Assembly (NCBI GenBank): GCA_003116975.1
Contig: BGKB01000018.1
Coordinates: forward strand, 744,001-808,000
Origin: Aurantiochytrium sp. KH105
Lineage: Eukaryota; Sar; Bigyra; Thraustochytrida; Thraustochytriidae
Reading direction: 5' to 3'
Length of the DNA stretch: 64,000 nucleotides
A model generated the notes under the pieces. It saw nothing but the letters and a program-made list of their open reading frames with translations. It searched no databases and was not told the origin of the DNA. The translations under genes and the position numbers were made by a program. Within the stretch, counting starts at the first letter, position 1. The number at the start of each line of letters is the position of its first letter. This document shows, in pieces, positions 40,064-49,059 of the stretch.

Positions 40064-40765
40064 CGCTGAAGCACAAGCGCGTCTACATTTTGTCCTCCTC
40101 GCGCCGCGGCGCCGCGAGCGCGTGAAGGAGCGCGTTGCGCCCCCGCCGTCTGCGCTCCCGCCCTCGACCCGCCTCGGCCCGCGTCTCCCTCGCCTCACCG
40201 CCCCGGCGCTCGCCCGCCGCAGCCCGCTTCTCGCGGGTCTCCCGGGAGTCTCAACAGCCAGCCCTGGCCTCGGACTCACAGTCGCAAGGGTCAGTGACAG
40301 GCTCGGAGAGAAGAGGCGGCAGCCGTGCTTGCGCCCATACACAGCTCCCTCTCTCCCGCCCTCCCTCAGGCATCCACTGGAAGAGGAGGGGAGGGGAAAG
40401 CAGAGGAGACAAGGCGAGGAGAGCGCAGAGGGAAGAAGCAGGGCGGAGCAGGAGGGCCAGCGAACCCACCCAAGAGCGAATGCGAATGCGAATGCGAAAG
40501 CGACAGCGAAAGCAAAAACTGATCGGCCGAGGCAAGCACGGCGAGAGCGGCGCGGCCTCGCGGCAGGCAGACGCGAGAGAGCACGCGGGCGCGAGCAGGC
40601 TGCGAGCGAGAGAGCGGCAGCGGGCGGGTGCGAGCGAGCGAGCGAGCGAGCGAGAAGAGCGCGGGTGCGAGCGCGGAGGCGAGGCGAGAGCGGGTGAGAG
40701 AGAGGCCAGCGAGCTCTCTGTTGCTTGCATAGCGCGGCGAGGAGGTCGACGCGGAGGAGGACTCG

Positions 40766-41635
40766 ATGCAGCTCCGCGAGGCGGCCGCCGCGATGCTCGC
40801 GGTGAGCGAGGGCGCAGGCGGCGCGGCGCAGACGCAGCCGCAGCGGCAGCGGCAGCTGAAGCGGCAGCGCGAGGAGAGCGGCGAGGAGCAGGAAAACATG
40901 ATGATGCCGCTGGCGCGAGGCCGCCTTTTAGCAGGCGGCGGCGACAGGCGGCTCCACCACCTGCACAAGAAAGGCCGACGACGTGGCGTGACCTTTGCGG
41001 CGGACCCGAGGGTCGTGCGCTTCGAGCTCTCGTGCGAGGAGCGCAAGCTCAAGAAGGACGCGGTGCTGCGCATCCGCTTCCAGGCGCAGCTCCGGCGCAA
41101 CGAGGCGCGCGAGGAGAGGGCCGCCGCCGAGGCCGAGGCGCTCATCCGCCGCCGCCAGGACCAGGAGCGCGAGCGGCAGCAGCAAGAGCAGGAGCAGGAG
41201 CAGGAGCAGGAAGAGGAAGAGGAAGGCCAGCAGCAGGCGCACTGCTTGTGCGGCGGCAACAGCGGCTGCGGCAACCGCTCAAACAGAACTATCCGCGGCG
41301 GCAAGTGCGGCGGCGGCGCCTGCAACAGCGGCAAAGTCCACCGGAAAGTGCGCGACGCGTGCCATCTGCGGGAGCGACCCGGTCTCGCGGGCGCGACGAC
41401 TGCCGCGGCGGCGGCGGCGTCCGCGGCGGCGGCGGGCCCGGCCGCGCGGCTGGCCAAGTCCGTCGCCGGCGGCAGCGGCGCGCCCGGCGCGGCGGCGGCG
41501 GCGGCGGCCCTCGCGCAGCCGCCGCACGTGCCCACGCGGCGCCGCTCCATCCTGCCGGCGCACTGGACCCGCCGGCGTTTCCAACGTTTCCATCGGGACT
41601 TTCCGGTCTCCACCGTCGCTTCCTGCTCAGTGTGA
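40766..41635 (+). CDS. Predicted low-complexity protein, possibly PP1-binding
   Basis: Predicted 289 residues with no family I recognise. Codon use in the first 150 codons (CGC, CTC, GAG, AAG, GCG) resembles the confident genes, which favours this frame over competing plus and minus frames. Residues 68-110 form the most ordered part: a basic run then GVTFAADPRVVRFELS and a charged helix. RGVTF fits the RVxF docking motif for protein phosphatase 1, which is only suggestive. A Glu/Gln run follows (138-157), then a Cys/Gly-rich patch, Ala runs and a basic C-terminus. The upstream 600 bp are GCGA-repeat-rich. The gene is plausible, but the extent of its 3' half is uncertain. Confidence 0.45.
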   Translation: MQLREAAAAMLAVSEGAGGAAQTQPQRQRQLKRQREESGEEQENMMMPLARGRLLAGGGDRRLHHLHKKGRRRGVTFAADPRVVRFELSCEERKLKKDAVLRIRFQAQLRRNEAREERAAAEAEALIRRRQDQERERQQQEQEQEQEQEEEEEGQQQAHCLCGGNSGCGNRSNRTIRGGKCGGGACNSGKVHRKVRDACHLRERPGLAGATTAAAAAASAAAAGPAARLAKSVAGGSGAPGAAAAAAALAQPPHVPTRRRSILPAHWTRRRFQRFHRDFPVSTVASCSV

Positions 41636-41742
41636 GCGAGTGACCCTCGCTGGACTGCCCGCCCCTGTCTCCGTCTGGCCACTATTGCTTTTCCGCTTAT
41701 ACTCGACTTGGCGCCGGGTGGGCAAGTCGGGCAAATCCACTC

Positions 41743-41764
41743 TCACAGACAGACAGACAGACAT
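41743..41764. repeat. (ACAG)n repeat
   Basis: About five units. Confidence 0.9.
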
Positions 41765-41911
41765 ACGTACTGCATGCATTCTTACGCCGCTGTGCGAATG
41801 CACGGAAGGCTATCTAGTATCTGTATAGCTGTAGCGAGCGAGCTAGCTTTCCGGCAGGCCGCGAGACAGCGAGCGCGCATGATACGCGGCGACAGAGCAA
41901 GTTAGCTAGCT

Positions 41912-41931
41912 GGATGGATGGATGGATGGCG
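41912..41931. repeat. (GGAT)n repeat
   Basis: About five units. Confidence 0.9.
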
Positions 41932-42542
41932 TCGCAGAGCGGGCGGGCGGGCGGGAAAAAGGTCGAGGACCGGGCAGGCGGGAAAAAGGTCCAGGAGACG
42001 GGGCGTTTCCGCACGCGTGGCGCGGGCAAGAAGGCCGCTGCTCCAGGCCGGGCGGGCAGGTTTCCTTTCTTTCCCTTCTTCCTTTCCTTTTTTCCTTCTT
42101 TTGGGGAAAAAGGAAAAAGAAAAAAGAAGCGAAGATGACGAGCTACAGCTAGCAAGCAAGCAAGCACTCGCAACGAGCGTCATAATTCTCCCCCCCCCCC
42201 CTCCCCAACCACCCTCAACTCCCCTTCCCCGACCTCGCGCGAGCCGTCCAGCGCAGGCCGCAGACGCACGCTCGGGTCGCATCGGAGGCAGCCTGCGCCA
42301 GCCAGCCGCTGCCGGCAACCGCGCGCGGAAGCAGCAGCAAAGGAAGGACAGGGAAGAAAGCCGAGGACACGAGAGGAGGACTCGGAAGCAAGGAAGGAAA
42401 GAAGAAATACAGTCTCGCCCTCTCAGCTCTCTCTCACTCTCGCTCGCTCGCTTCACCGTCGTCTGTGTGTCCTGCCCGGCCCGGCCCGGCAAGTCGGCAA
42501 GGTTTCTTGCGTGCTGCCTTTCTCCAGCCGCGGCTGCGCGCG

Positions 42543-42577
42543 CGTGTGCGTGCGTGCGTGCGTGCGTGCGTGTGCGC
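42543..42577. repeat. (TGCG)n repeat
   Basis: About eight TGCG units, related to 63710-63754. Confidence 0.95.
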
Positions 42578-43005
42578 GGCAAAGTTTGCGTGCTCGCGTC
42601 GCGTCTAGGCGCAAGCGAGCGAGGAGCTTGAGGAGGACTCGGGGGGCATGTTTTTGGTCCATCCGCGGGCGTGATGATGATGTAGTAGTATGTGATGGAT
42701 GGATTTCAAGCGGCAAAGGCGAGCCGAGGCCAGCTGGCCGAGGACGACATCAAGCTCGGTGTGGCGGGCCAGGTGCGGCCGGGTGAATGCGGTGCAGAAG
42801 ACGCGGCATGAACAAGAACAAAAAGCCAAAAGCAAGCGAGGGAGAAATGGAAGAGGAGGAGCGTTGTTTAGGCGAGGGCGGAGCGGAGCGAGTGCACCCT
42901 TTCTTTTACCTTACCTTTTTACCGCCGCCGTGCGAATGTGTTGCCTTGCATTACATGCGTGGCCCACGTTGCGTGCGGCGAGGCGAACGACTGAGTGATT
43001 GATTC

Positions 43006-43033
43006 ATCGATCGATCGATCGATCGATCGATCG
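43006..43033. repeat. (GATC)n repeat
   Basis: Six to seven perfect GATC units. Confidence 0.95.
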
Positions 43034-43415
43034 ACTGACTGATTGTGTGACGATAGCAAAGAGCCAAAACTATTATTTTTATTGCTCATAGCCTGGCCCA
43101 TCTTCTTCTCCTTCTTCTTGTCCGCCAGCCGACCAACGAAGACCACCACGCCTCAGCGTCAGCTGGTAGCTGCAGCTGCAGCTGCTGCTGCAGCTTCACC
43201 TGGAGCTGACATGTCATGGCACGATAAACAAACACGCCCTGCTGAGGTGGCCTTGCGCCTAGGAACTTTTGGCTGAATCGGCAGCGAGATGGAAACTCTG
43301 CTCATGTTAACATTGCTGTTCACATCATCAGAACAGATTGTCTTTTTTCTTTTTTTCTTTTTTCTTTCGAAAAGCAAATCCTCACCGGCGGCGACGGCAA
43401 CGTTGGAAAAGAAAC

Positions 43416-45023
43416 ATGCGACGCGCGCGCGCAGACAGCGCGGGCGAGCGCCGAGGCCTCCTCGGCGGCCCCCGCGGCGGCGAACAAGACCCCGCGAACT
43501 CGACCGTCAGGACCTCGTCCAGAACCAAACTCTGCAGCTGGCTTCTCGCACCCGTGGTCATCCTGGTCCTCTTTGTGGGCCTCGCGCCAACGTCCCGTCT
43601 CCAGGGACAGTCCCACGACGTAGATACTCTCGCAAAAGACACGCCATTCGCCACCATCAGAGCAACGAGCGTTCCAAGCAACGCGCGCCAACCTGCTGCT
43701 CAAGTCTCCAGCGCGTGGTCGCACGAAGAGGCTTATGCAGAGGTCCAACTGCAAAATCTGGGCAACGCCTTGCTCAAGGCCGTCAACGCCTCCTACGAAA
43801 GCTCGCCAGAACCTTCTTGCGATGATTGTGACCCAACACCATTCTACATCAACCCCCAATGCGCACAAGTCTGCCGTGCAGCCAATAAGAGTCAGGCCAC
43901 TGCCCGCGACTGCTGGCAGTGTCGCCACTGGGCCGTCAATCTCGCCAGCGAACTCGGTGCCCCAGCCCCGCGCTTTGCGAAAACTATTCTTCACCTTCCT
44001 GTCCTCACCCATGTCACCTCCATGGCCACGGACGTACTTGCCGGACGCGCCAATGCTCTTTCGCAAAGATACGATGAACACAATTCTGACTTTGCTCTTC
44101 AGGGCCAAGCCGTTGTTGCCGCGGTCGCCGGACGCCTCGCAAACATGCATGCTGCCCTCGATAGCGTCAACTCCACAGGAAGCGGGGGCGGCATGGGCCT
44201 TCAAATCTACTGCAACGGCTCACTCCTTCTCTCCATGGGCGGCGGCGGCGGCAACGGCTTCTCCTCAGAGACGTCCTCTCCAAAGACATCAGACTCGCTT
44301 CCTGCAACATCATTCGGCGGCGGCGAAGGAGCAGGCTTCCAGATTTACAACAACAACAACAGCAACAAGTCTTCCTCTGATGTCCCGCCAAAACCCACGG
44401 TTTCTTTTGGTGGCGGAGCCGGCGGAGGACTCCGTCTTGAGCGAGGTGCAAACAGTACGCACGTGGCTTCTTCTGCAGGGTCTTCACCCGACGCGACGAA
44501 TAAAATAGTGCCGCAAGAGGAGCTTGACCGTCTGCGCGACCAAATGCGCCAATGCTGGGCACAGGGAAATCTCACCGTTGTCGGGGGCGGCGGTCTTGGC
44601 GGCGGCGCGCAAGGAGACACCTTTTCTGCGCATGGCGACATTGCCTTTCGCTTCAAAGCATTTCAAAAACCCTGCCCCGTCCACTGTTCGCTTAATCACC
44701 TTCCGTCCTCTCCAATTCTACCCCAGACGTCACCGTCAGATGCTACTCAATCAGCAACAGCAGCAACAACATCATCCTCGACAACAACGATGACGACTCC
44801 AACGCCCTGCGACATTGGAAAAATTGCCAATCTCACACTCGCTTGTGCGCAAGGGTGTGATGGCCAGCCCTACCAATCCTGCATGTGCCCCTGCTTTCGC
44901 AGCGCCTATCTCGATGGCGTCGAGTGTTCCTGGGCCAAAAACATTCATTGCAACAATGCATCGTCTCCAAACTCCTTTTCCGCCAATTTCACTCTCCCTG
45001 ACAAGAAAGTCGACGAATCATGA
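43416..45023 (+). CDS. Type II membrane protein with Gly-rich repeats and Cys-rich ectodomain
   Basis: Predicted 535 residues, family unknown. A basic N-terminus is followed by one hydrophobic segment at about residues 38-58 (LCSWLLAPVVILVLFVGLAP), so the rest should be luminal or extracellular. The ectodomain has a Cys cluster (CDDCDPTPFYINPQCAQVCR and CWQCRHW, about 137-175) and several N-x-S/T sequons. Four Gly-rich repeats of similar form follow (GGGMGLQIYCNGS, FGGGEGAGFQIYNNN, FGGGAGGGLRLERGANST, GGGGLGGGAQGDTF). The C-terminal part is Thr/Ser-rich, then a second Cys cluster (CAQGCDGQPYQSCMCPCF). This looks like a cell-surface or scale/wall protein. I start at MRRARADS; an earlier in-frame Met would be encoded by a T-rich leader tract. 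Confidence 0.7.
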   Translation: MRRARADSAGERRGLLGGPRGGEQDPANSTVRTSSRTKLCSWLLAPVVILVLFVGLAPTSRLQGQSHDVDTLAKDTPFATIRATSVPSNARQPAAQVSSAWSHEEAYAEVQLQNLGNALLKAVNASYESSPEPSCDDCDPTPFYINPQCAQVCRAANKSQATARDCWQCRHWAVNLASELGAPAPRFAKTILHLPVLTHVTSMATDVLAGRANALSQRYDEHNSDFALQGQAVVAAVAGRLANMHAALDSVNSTGSGGGMGLQIYCNGSLLLSMGGGGGNGFSSETSSPKTSDSLPATSFGGGEGAGFQIYNNNNSNKSSSDVPPKPTVSFGGGAGGGLRLERGANSTHVASSAGSSPDATNKIVPQEELDRLRDQMRQCWAQGNLTVVGGGGLGGGAQGDTFSAHGDIAFRFKAFQKPCPVHCSLNHLPSSPILPQTSPSDATQSATAATTSSSTTTMTTPTPCDIGKIANLTLACAQGCDGQPYQSCMCPCFRSAYLDGVECSWAKNIHCNNASSPNSFSANFTLPDKKVDES

Positions 45024-45119
45024 ATGCCTTTTACGTAATTTATTCTTCTTTTCTTCCTCTACTCGAGTGCTCGTGTGTCTGCTTTTTCTGCTTCAACAAA
45101 AACCGTGACTAAATTATAC

Positions 45120-45159
45120 CTGCCTGCAACGGTTGACCCATAAGTTCAACTGCAGGCAG
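45120..45159 (+). other. Strong hairpin followed by a T run in a 159-bp intergenic gap
   Basis: CTGCCTGCA (45120-45128) pairs with TGCAGGCAG (45151-45159); inside, GTTGA (45132-45136) pairs with TCAAC (45146-45150). TTTTTT follows at 45165-45170. It lies 96 nt after one stop and 23 nt before the next start. Confidence 0.7.
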
Positions 45160-45182
45160 AGCTCTTTTTTAGAAATATAAGC

Positions 45183-47363
45183 ATGCCCAAGCAGTCGGCT
45201 GGGCAACCAAGGATGAGCGACGTGCCGTCAGCGGCGCTCGCGGCGCTGCATGGGGACTCGGTGTCTCCGCTCCGCACGCAGGCGCCCCTCTCTGGAACGC
45301 CTCTGTCACCAACCGCGACCATCGCGGCGACCGGACCCGAGGACCCTGAACCGGCGCAGCAAAACGTGCTTGGCAGCGACCCACGTGTCGAGACAGTCGG
45401 CGCGGGAAACGCCGACAAATTAGCTTCTTCACGCAACCTACAGAGCGCGCCCTCTTGGCTCGGCCGCAAGCGGCCTGCACAGACGAAACCCCTGCAACAG
45501 GCCCTTCAGGACCCTGAACAAGATCGCCAACAGGAACACGCTGCAGCGGAGACTTCTTCGGCTGACCACGCCCCTCAAATATCTGCCAAAGATGGCGACA
45601 ACGACAACACCAGTGCGCAGGCTACTCACCAGAATTCGTGGATGACAAGCGGAGAACTCTTGTACCGAGCAAACTTTCAAGGCAGCCCCTTTGCGGATGA
45701 GTGGCGCAAGACCTTTGCCGACGCCAGCTTTCAGGATTTTTTAAGCGACGGTCTTGCTGCTGTAGATGCCACACGCCGCCACGATACCGCCGAACAAGAC
45801 CTTGTCACTGTCCAAGATAGTATTAAACGTCTTCATGAGCAGCGTGTGCGCAAATTTGCCACGCGACGCCGCGGCACAGAGTCCACCATCGACGCTGCGC
45901 TCGAGCGTCTAGAGATCGACCACCAAGACGCTTCTGCGCTAGATCAAGATACCCTCGCCCACTTCGATCGCACGCTTCTTTCGCTCTGCGCGCTCTATGC
46001 TGCCAATATTGAAAAGGAATGCGCGCTTCTGTCCTCTGACGCCGCAACTGCAGACCGCGAACACCGCAAGCTCCGCGCGGAACGGGAACATGCCTTCGCG
46101 CTCGAAGAGTTTGGTCTTCACCTTGCTCACGAGACGGAGGGGCGCATCAATCTCCGCCGTCTCACGCCAGATAATCCTCAATACTCGCGATGCAAGCGCG
46201 CCACCGCGGAGAATGTGAAACCCGACTTTTTCGGTAAGGACGCAAACTATTCTGGCATCAAGGTGCTCGATGTCTTCAAAATCGAAAATCGGCCTCTTCT
46301 TCGCGACTTTCAACGCCGCGCAGCCGCCTTAAAGCCTGGTTCTGTCAAGGGCCTCTTTTGCGCTGTCCCTGAGGAATCGCTTTTCCGCATCATCGTCGAG
46401 GGAATGGGAAGGAAAACGCAGGATGCAGAAGACACCGACGAAGCCGCGGCCCGGCAAGACTCTTCGGCACCTTCCTCAGCGGCAGCGGCGGCCACCTTTC
46501 TTCGAACGCACCTTGTCGCACTCGAACCTGAGGCCGGGAGTTCTCCCGGCTACGCAGAGGCGCGCTTTCTCGAATCGAACCCCGTCGCCTTTCCCAAACA
46601 ATTTTCGAGATTTTCGACGCTTGAAGAGTTCCGCGAGGCTGTCAAAGCCCCCGTCATGGGGACCAACACTGATTCTCGTGACCAGCACAATGGCCAGGCA
46701 TCGGCAGTATCATCATCATCCCCGTCGACATCTCAGACGGCGCCGCGCTACCTCGCCCTCTGTCGAGTCATCATAGGATCCTCATTTGTGACCAGTGCCG
46801 AGTACCCAGGGTTCCCCAATGTCGATAGCGCCACCTCGTCCAAATTTGACTCCATCTTTAGCTCCTCTCTCGATGAGTATCTCGTGCTGCATGGTCATCA
46901 CGTTCTGCCCGAATTTCTCATTCGCTATGAGTATAAGCCACGCTTCAACCCCACTTCTTCGCAGCTTCAAGCGCGAGTGCTTGCACCGCTTGAGCCAGAC
47001 TTTGCATCGCCAGAAGCTCCTGATGCTTTACGAGAAGTCATGCAAGATTTCCGCACCGTTGCTGCTCGTACGCAGCCAAGTTTGGTGCCTCATGCAGTTG
47101 CTCTGCCATCATCCCGAGGCCCGATAACGGACGAAACAACATCAGCTGCACAGCGCGCCAAGGCCTCTCGTTTCATGCGCGCTGCAGAAATACAAGCAGG
47201 CCGCGACACGCTGCGACTCAACGCTGCGCGACAGCGTGACGAAATTTGGGCCGCTCTCACCCAGGTCCTTCACGAATCCGACGACACGGACGACAGCGAC
47301 ACTGAAACAAATGTAGACGGTCTCGGTGTAGCAAGTCCGCAGCGAGCAGGGCGACGCTCGTGA
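45183..47363 (+). CDS. PARP-like protein with a degenerate catalytic motif
   Basis: Predicted 726 residues. The N-terminal 140 are low complexity, residues about 150-330 are helical, and the C-terminal part resembles an ADP-ribosyltransferase (PARP) domain: GIKVLDVFKIENRPLLRDFQ (about 355-375), KGLFCAVPEESLFRIIVEGM (389-408), LALCRVIIGSSFV, and DEYLVLHGHHVLPEFLIRY (564-582) with Glu565 at the catalytic Glu position. In active PARPs the first block reads L-(F/W)-H-G; here the NAD-binding His is Cys393. The Tyr element cannot be found, and about 110 residues of low complexity separate the blocks. It is therefore either a pseudo-enzyme or a strongly divergent transferase. The start lies 159 bp after the previous stop, close behind a strong hairpin. 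Confidence 0.65.
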   Translation: MPKQSAGQPRMSDVPSAALAALHGDSVSPLRTQAPLSGTPLSPTATIAATGPEDPEPAQQNVLGSDPRVETVGAGNADKLASSRNLQSAPSWLGRKRPAQTKPLQQALQDPEQDRQQEHAAAETSSADHAPQISAKDGDNDNTSAQATHQNSWMTSGELLYRANFQGSPFADEWRKTFADASFQDFLSDGLAAVDATRRHDTAEQDLVTVQDSIKRLHEQRVRKFATRRRGTESTIDAALERLEIDHQDASALDQDTLAHFDRTLLSLCALYAANIEKECALLSSDAATADREHRKLRAEREHAFALEEFGLHLAHETEGRINLRRLTPDNPQYSRCKRATAENVKPDFFGKDANYSGIKVLDVFKIENRPLLRDFQRRAAALKPGSVKGLFCAVPEESLFRIIVEGMGRKTQDAEDTDEAAARQDSSAPSSAAAAATFLRTHLVALEPEAGSSPGYAEARFLESNPVAFPKQFSRFSTLEEFREAVKAPVMGTNTDSRDQHNGQASAVSSSSPSTSQTAPRYLALCRVIIGSSFVTSAEYPGFPNVDSATSSKFDSIFSSSLDEYLVLHGHHVLPEFLIRYEYKPRFNPTSSQLQARVLAPLEPDFASPEAPDALREVMQDFRTVAARTQPSLVPHAVALPSSRGPITDETTSAAQRAKASRFMRAAEIQAGRDTLRLNAARQRDEIWAALTQVLHESDDTDDSDTETNVDGLGVASPQRAGRRS

Positions 47364-47749
47364 TAAATGTATGAACAAAGAAGTCCGGAAGGCTTGGTAA
47401 TCTGGTCAAGTGAAGACTCGTAAATCTAGTCATAGCAAGACTCGTTGATTCGAGCTTGGAACCTAAATCTTAAGATTGTCTCTGTCAAATGATTCTATGT
47501 ATATACATTCAAACCATCTCATCAAAAAAGTGCATTTCAGGAGTCTCGCGGTTTGCAAAAAAGAGAGAGCGTAACGCCGCTCGACATTTGCATGGTCTGT
47601 TGGCTTCAAGGCGATTTTCCCTTTGTCCTCGGCACCTTATTTTTGCTCTATGCTCTTCGTTTGCTCGTTTTGCCTTTTGCTGCTTATTGTTCTCGTCTTG
47701 ATTCTTCTTGCGTCCCCCACGCGAAAAGGTTTTCGCGAGGTGCGACACA
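47364..47749. other. Convergent 3' flanks of the PARP-like and Spc25 genes
   Basis: The plus-strand PARP-like gene and the minus-strand Spc25 gene end toward each other. The region is AT-richer than the genes. It contains the Spc25 stem-loop; no gene is supported. Confidence 0.5.
47720..47737 (-). other. Stem-loop after the Spc25 stop
   Basis: CGCGAAAA and TTTTCGCG form a perfect 8-bp inverted repeat around two bases, 12 nt past the stop codon of the minus-strand gene. Confidence 0.65.
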
Positions 47750-48472
47750 TCAAGACGTCGCGCAAAGAGCCTGGAATTTCGTTCGCATACTTCGCACAAA
47801 ACTGGAAAAGTCATTCGTGGCATTGACACGACGAATGAGGTCTGATATGCTCCCAACAGCAGGTTCGACCTGCTCCACGTGATAACAGTCATCTTTGTCA
47901 ACAAAAATAACAAAGAAGAATTCGCGGTCGGGATCGCGCGGGTCGATCTGCGTGAATGAGAGCCGCAATCGGGTGTTGTCATCACGTTGAAACTCGAGCC
48001 CCAACTTCTTGTACAAGGTGGCGCCTCGCGTCAATTGCGCGACACGGTGCTGCTGCGTCTCACGTTCTGCTTCAATATCAGCCTCCTTGGCCCCGAGCGT
48101 ACCGAGCAATTCTGTACGCCGATTGTTCGCATTTTGCATGGCGTTTTCAACGTCGGCGTAGTTCGTACGGAGACCGTCCAGCTCGTCGTGCAGCGCAGCC
48201 ACCTTTTTCTGCTGCGCCGCAAGACGCTGCTCGTTCGCCCACCCCATGGAGGCCAGTTCCTCGCGTTCCTTCGCAAGCGCCTCGATGCGCGCGCGCAAGT
48301 CTTCGAGCTTCGACTCCGCGTCGCCGGCGTGAGCGGCCGTCTCCTCGGCCATCTCGGAGCAGAACCCACGCACCTGGGCCTCGCGGGCTTCGAGCTTGGC
48401 GCGAAGTCCGCCGACCGCGTCTGCCAGCATCGACCTCGGGCCCGCGCCCCCCGCGGCGCCGTCGCCCGCCAT
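47750..48472 (-). CDS. SPC25: Kinetochore protein Spc25
   Basis: Predicted 240 residues with the Spc25 plan: an N-terminal coiled coil (about 15-140, ending near LGAKEADIEAERETQQHRVA) and a C-terminal globular RWD-like domain (about 150-240). Family marks are LYKKLGLEFQ, LRLSFTQIDPRDPDREFFF and NDFSSFVRSMRTKFQ. Spc25 pairs with Spc24 in the NDC80 complex, which ties kinetochores to spindle microtubules. I start at MAGDGAAGG; the frame stays open 85 codons upstream, but that text (poly-Cys from CAA/CAG repeats) is leader-like. Its promoter is shared head to head with the kelch gene at 49060. Confidence 0.88.
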   Translation of the reverse strand: MAGDGAAGGAGPRSMLADAVGGLRAKLEAREAQVRGFCSEMAEETAAHAGDAESKLEDLRARIEALAKEREELASMGWANEQRLAAQQKKVAALHDELDGLRTNYADVENAMQNANNRRTELLGTLGAKEADIEAERETQQHRVAQLTRGATLYKKLGLEFQRDDNTRLRLSFTQIDPRDPDREFFFVIFVDKDDCYHVEQVEPAVGSISDLIRRVNATNDFSSFVRSMRTKFQALCATS

Positions 48473-49059
48473 CGCAAGCTCCGTTCGCTCGCTCGCACGC
48501 GCGCACGCACGCAGAGTCGCAGCAATCGGCGAGAGCCTTTCTCGTTTTGGTGCTCCCAAAGAAAGGCTCGCCGCGTCTAACCGCCGCCACCTCGCTCGGC
48601 CCGGACGAACGGGACCCTCGTCCCGTATTTCCGGGTCCCGGCAATGGGACAAGCGAGCCTTGTCCGTCCGAGACAAGGAGGAGAAGAGGCCCAAGAAGCA
48701 GCAACAACAAGAACAACAACAACACACGAGGCGCGCGCGTGAGTGCAGACGCGTGACAGGACGTTTATCGTTGGCCCAAAGTCTGGCACTCTGGTTGCAG
48801 TGGCGGTCGAAAGCGAAGCGTGCGTCTCGCGCGAGAGGAGGCTAACTGGAAAGAAGAAGAAGAAGAAGAAGAAGAAGGCGCTTGGCTCTCTTCACCTTTT
48901 CTTGCTCGCCCGGCAGTTCACTCGCGCCCTCAGGCGCGCGAACACGCAGAAAGCGCTGGAAGCTGACGTTACGTGTCAGCTTCCTTGGTCTTCGCTGCCT
49001 GCCTGCTTTCTGTTCTTTGTGCACGTGGTCAGGCCCCGAACGTGCGATTCTTTGGCCAC
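48473..49059. promoter_or_regulatory. Divergent promoter region, Spc25 (-) and kelch (+)
   Basis: Contains CAA-type repeats (48695-48725) and a GAA run (48850-48878). An open stretch in the kelch frame before its first ATG (48967-49059) encodes signal-peptide-like residues and may belong to the kelch gene. Confidence 0.45.
48850..48878. repeat. (GAA)n trinucleotide repeat
   Basis: About nine GAA units. Confidence 0.95.

Larger units (their letters stand above)
36776..40765. other. Four-kilobase repeat-rich region, no supported gene
   Basis: Dense in tetranucleotide repeats, listed separately, plus CAGCACAGC units (36985-37020), CGCATT units (37740-37775), a CAG run (38510-38545) and a purine-only tract. 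Frames of 100-395 codons on both strands are Arg/Pro/Ser-rich or repeat translations without a domain. The 5' leader of the next gene may begin near its end. Confidence 0.5.
41636..43415. other. Spacer with repeats and 5' flank of the Gly-rich membrane protein
   Basis: Contains ACAG, GGAT, GCGT and GATC repeats, C-rich (42190-42202) and T-rich (43338-43368) tracts and a CTGCAG-rich segment near 43170-43195. Frames of up to 240 codons lack domains. Confidence 0.5.

Noticed and set aside
36936-40342. Frames of 190-395 codons in the repeat region
   Set aside because: They are translations of tetranucleotide repeats (SFIHSFIH from ATTC, AGWLAGWL from GGCT) with no domain support.
40135-41682. 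Competing frames of 502 codons (+) and 438 codons (-) over the predicted gene at 40766
   Set aside because: They are Arg/Ser/Ala low-complexity text made by GCGA and CAG repeats; codon use and the ordered GVTFAADPRVVRF segment favour the 289-codon frame.
41902-42631. Frames of 226-237 codons on both strands upstream of the Gly-rich membrane gene
   Set aside because: Low-complexity and mutually overlapping, with no conserved motif.
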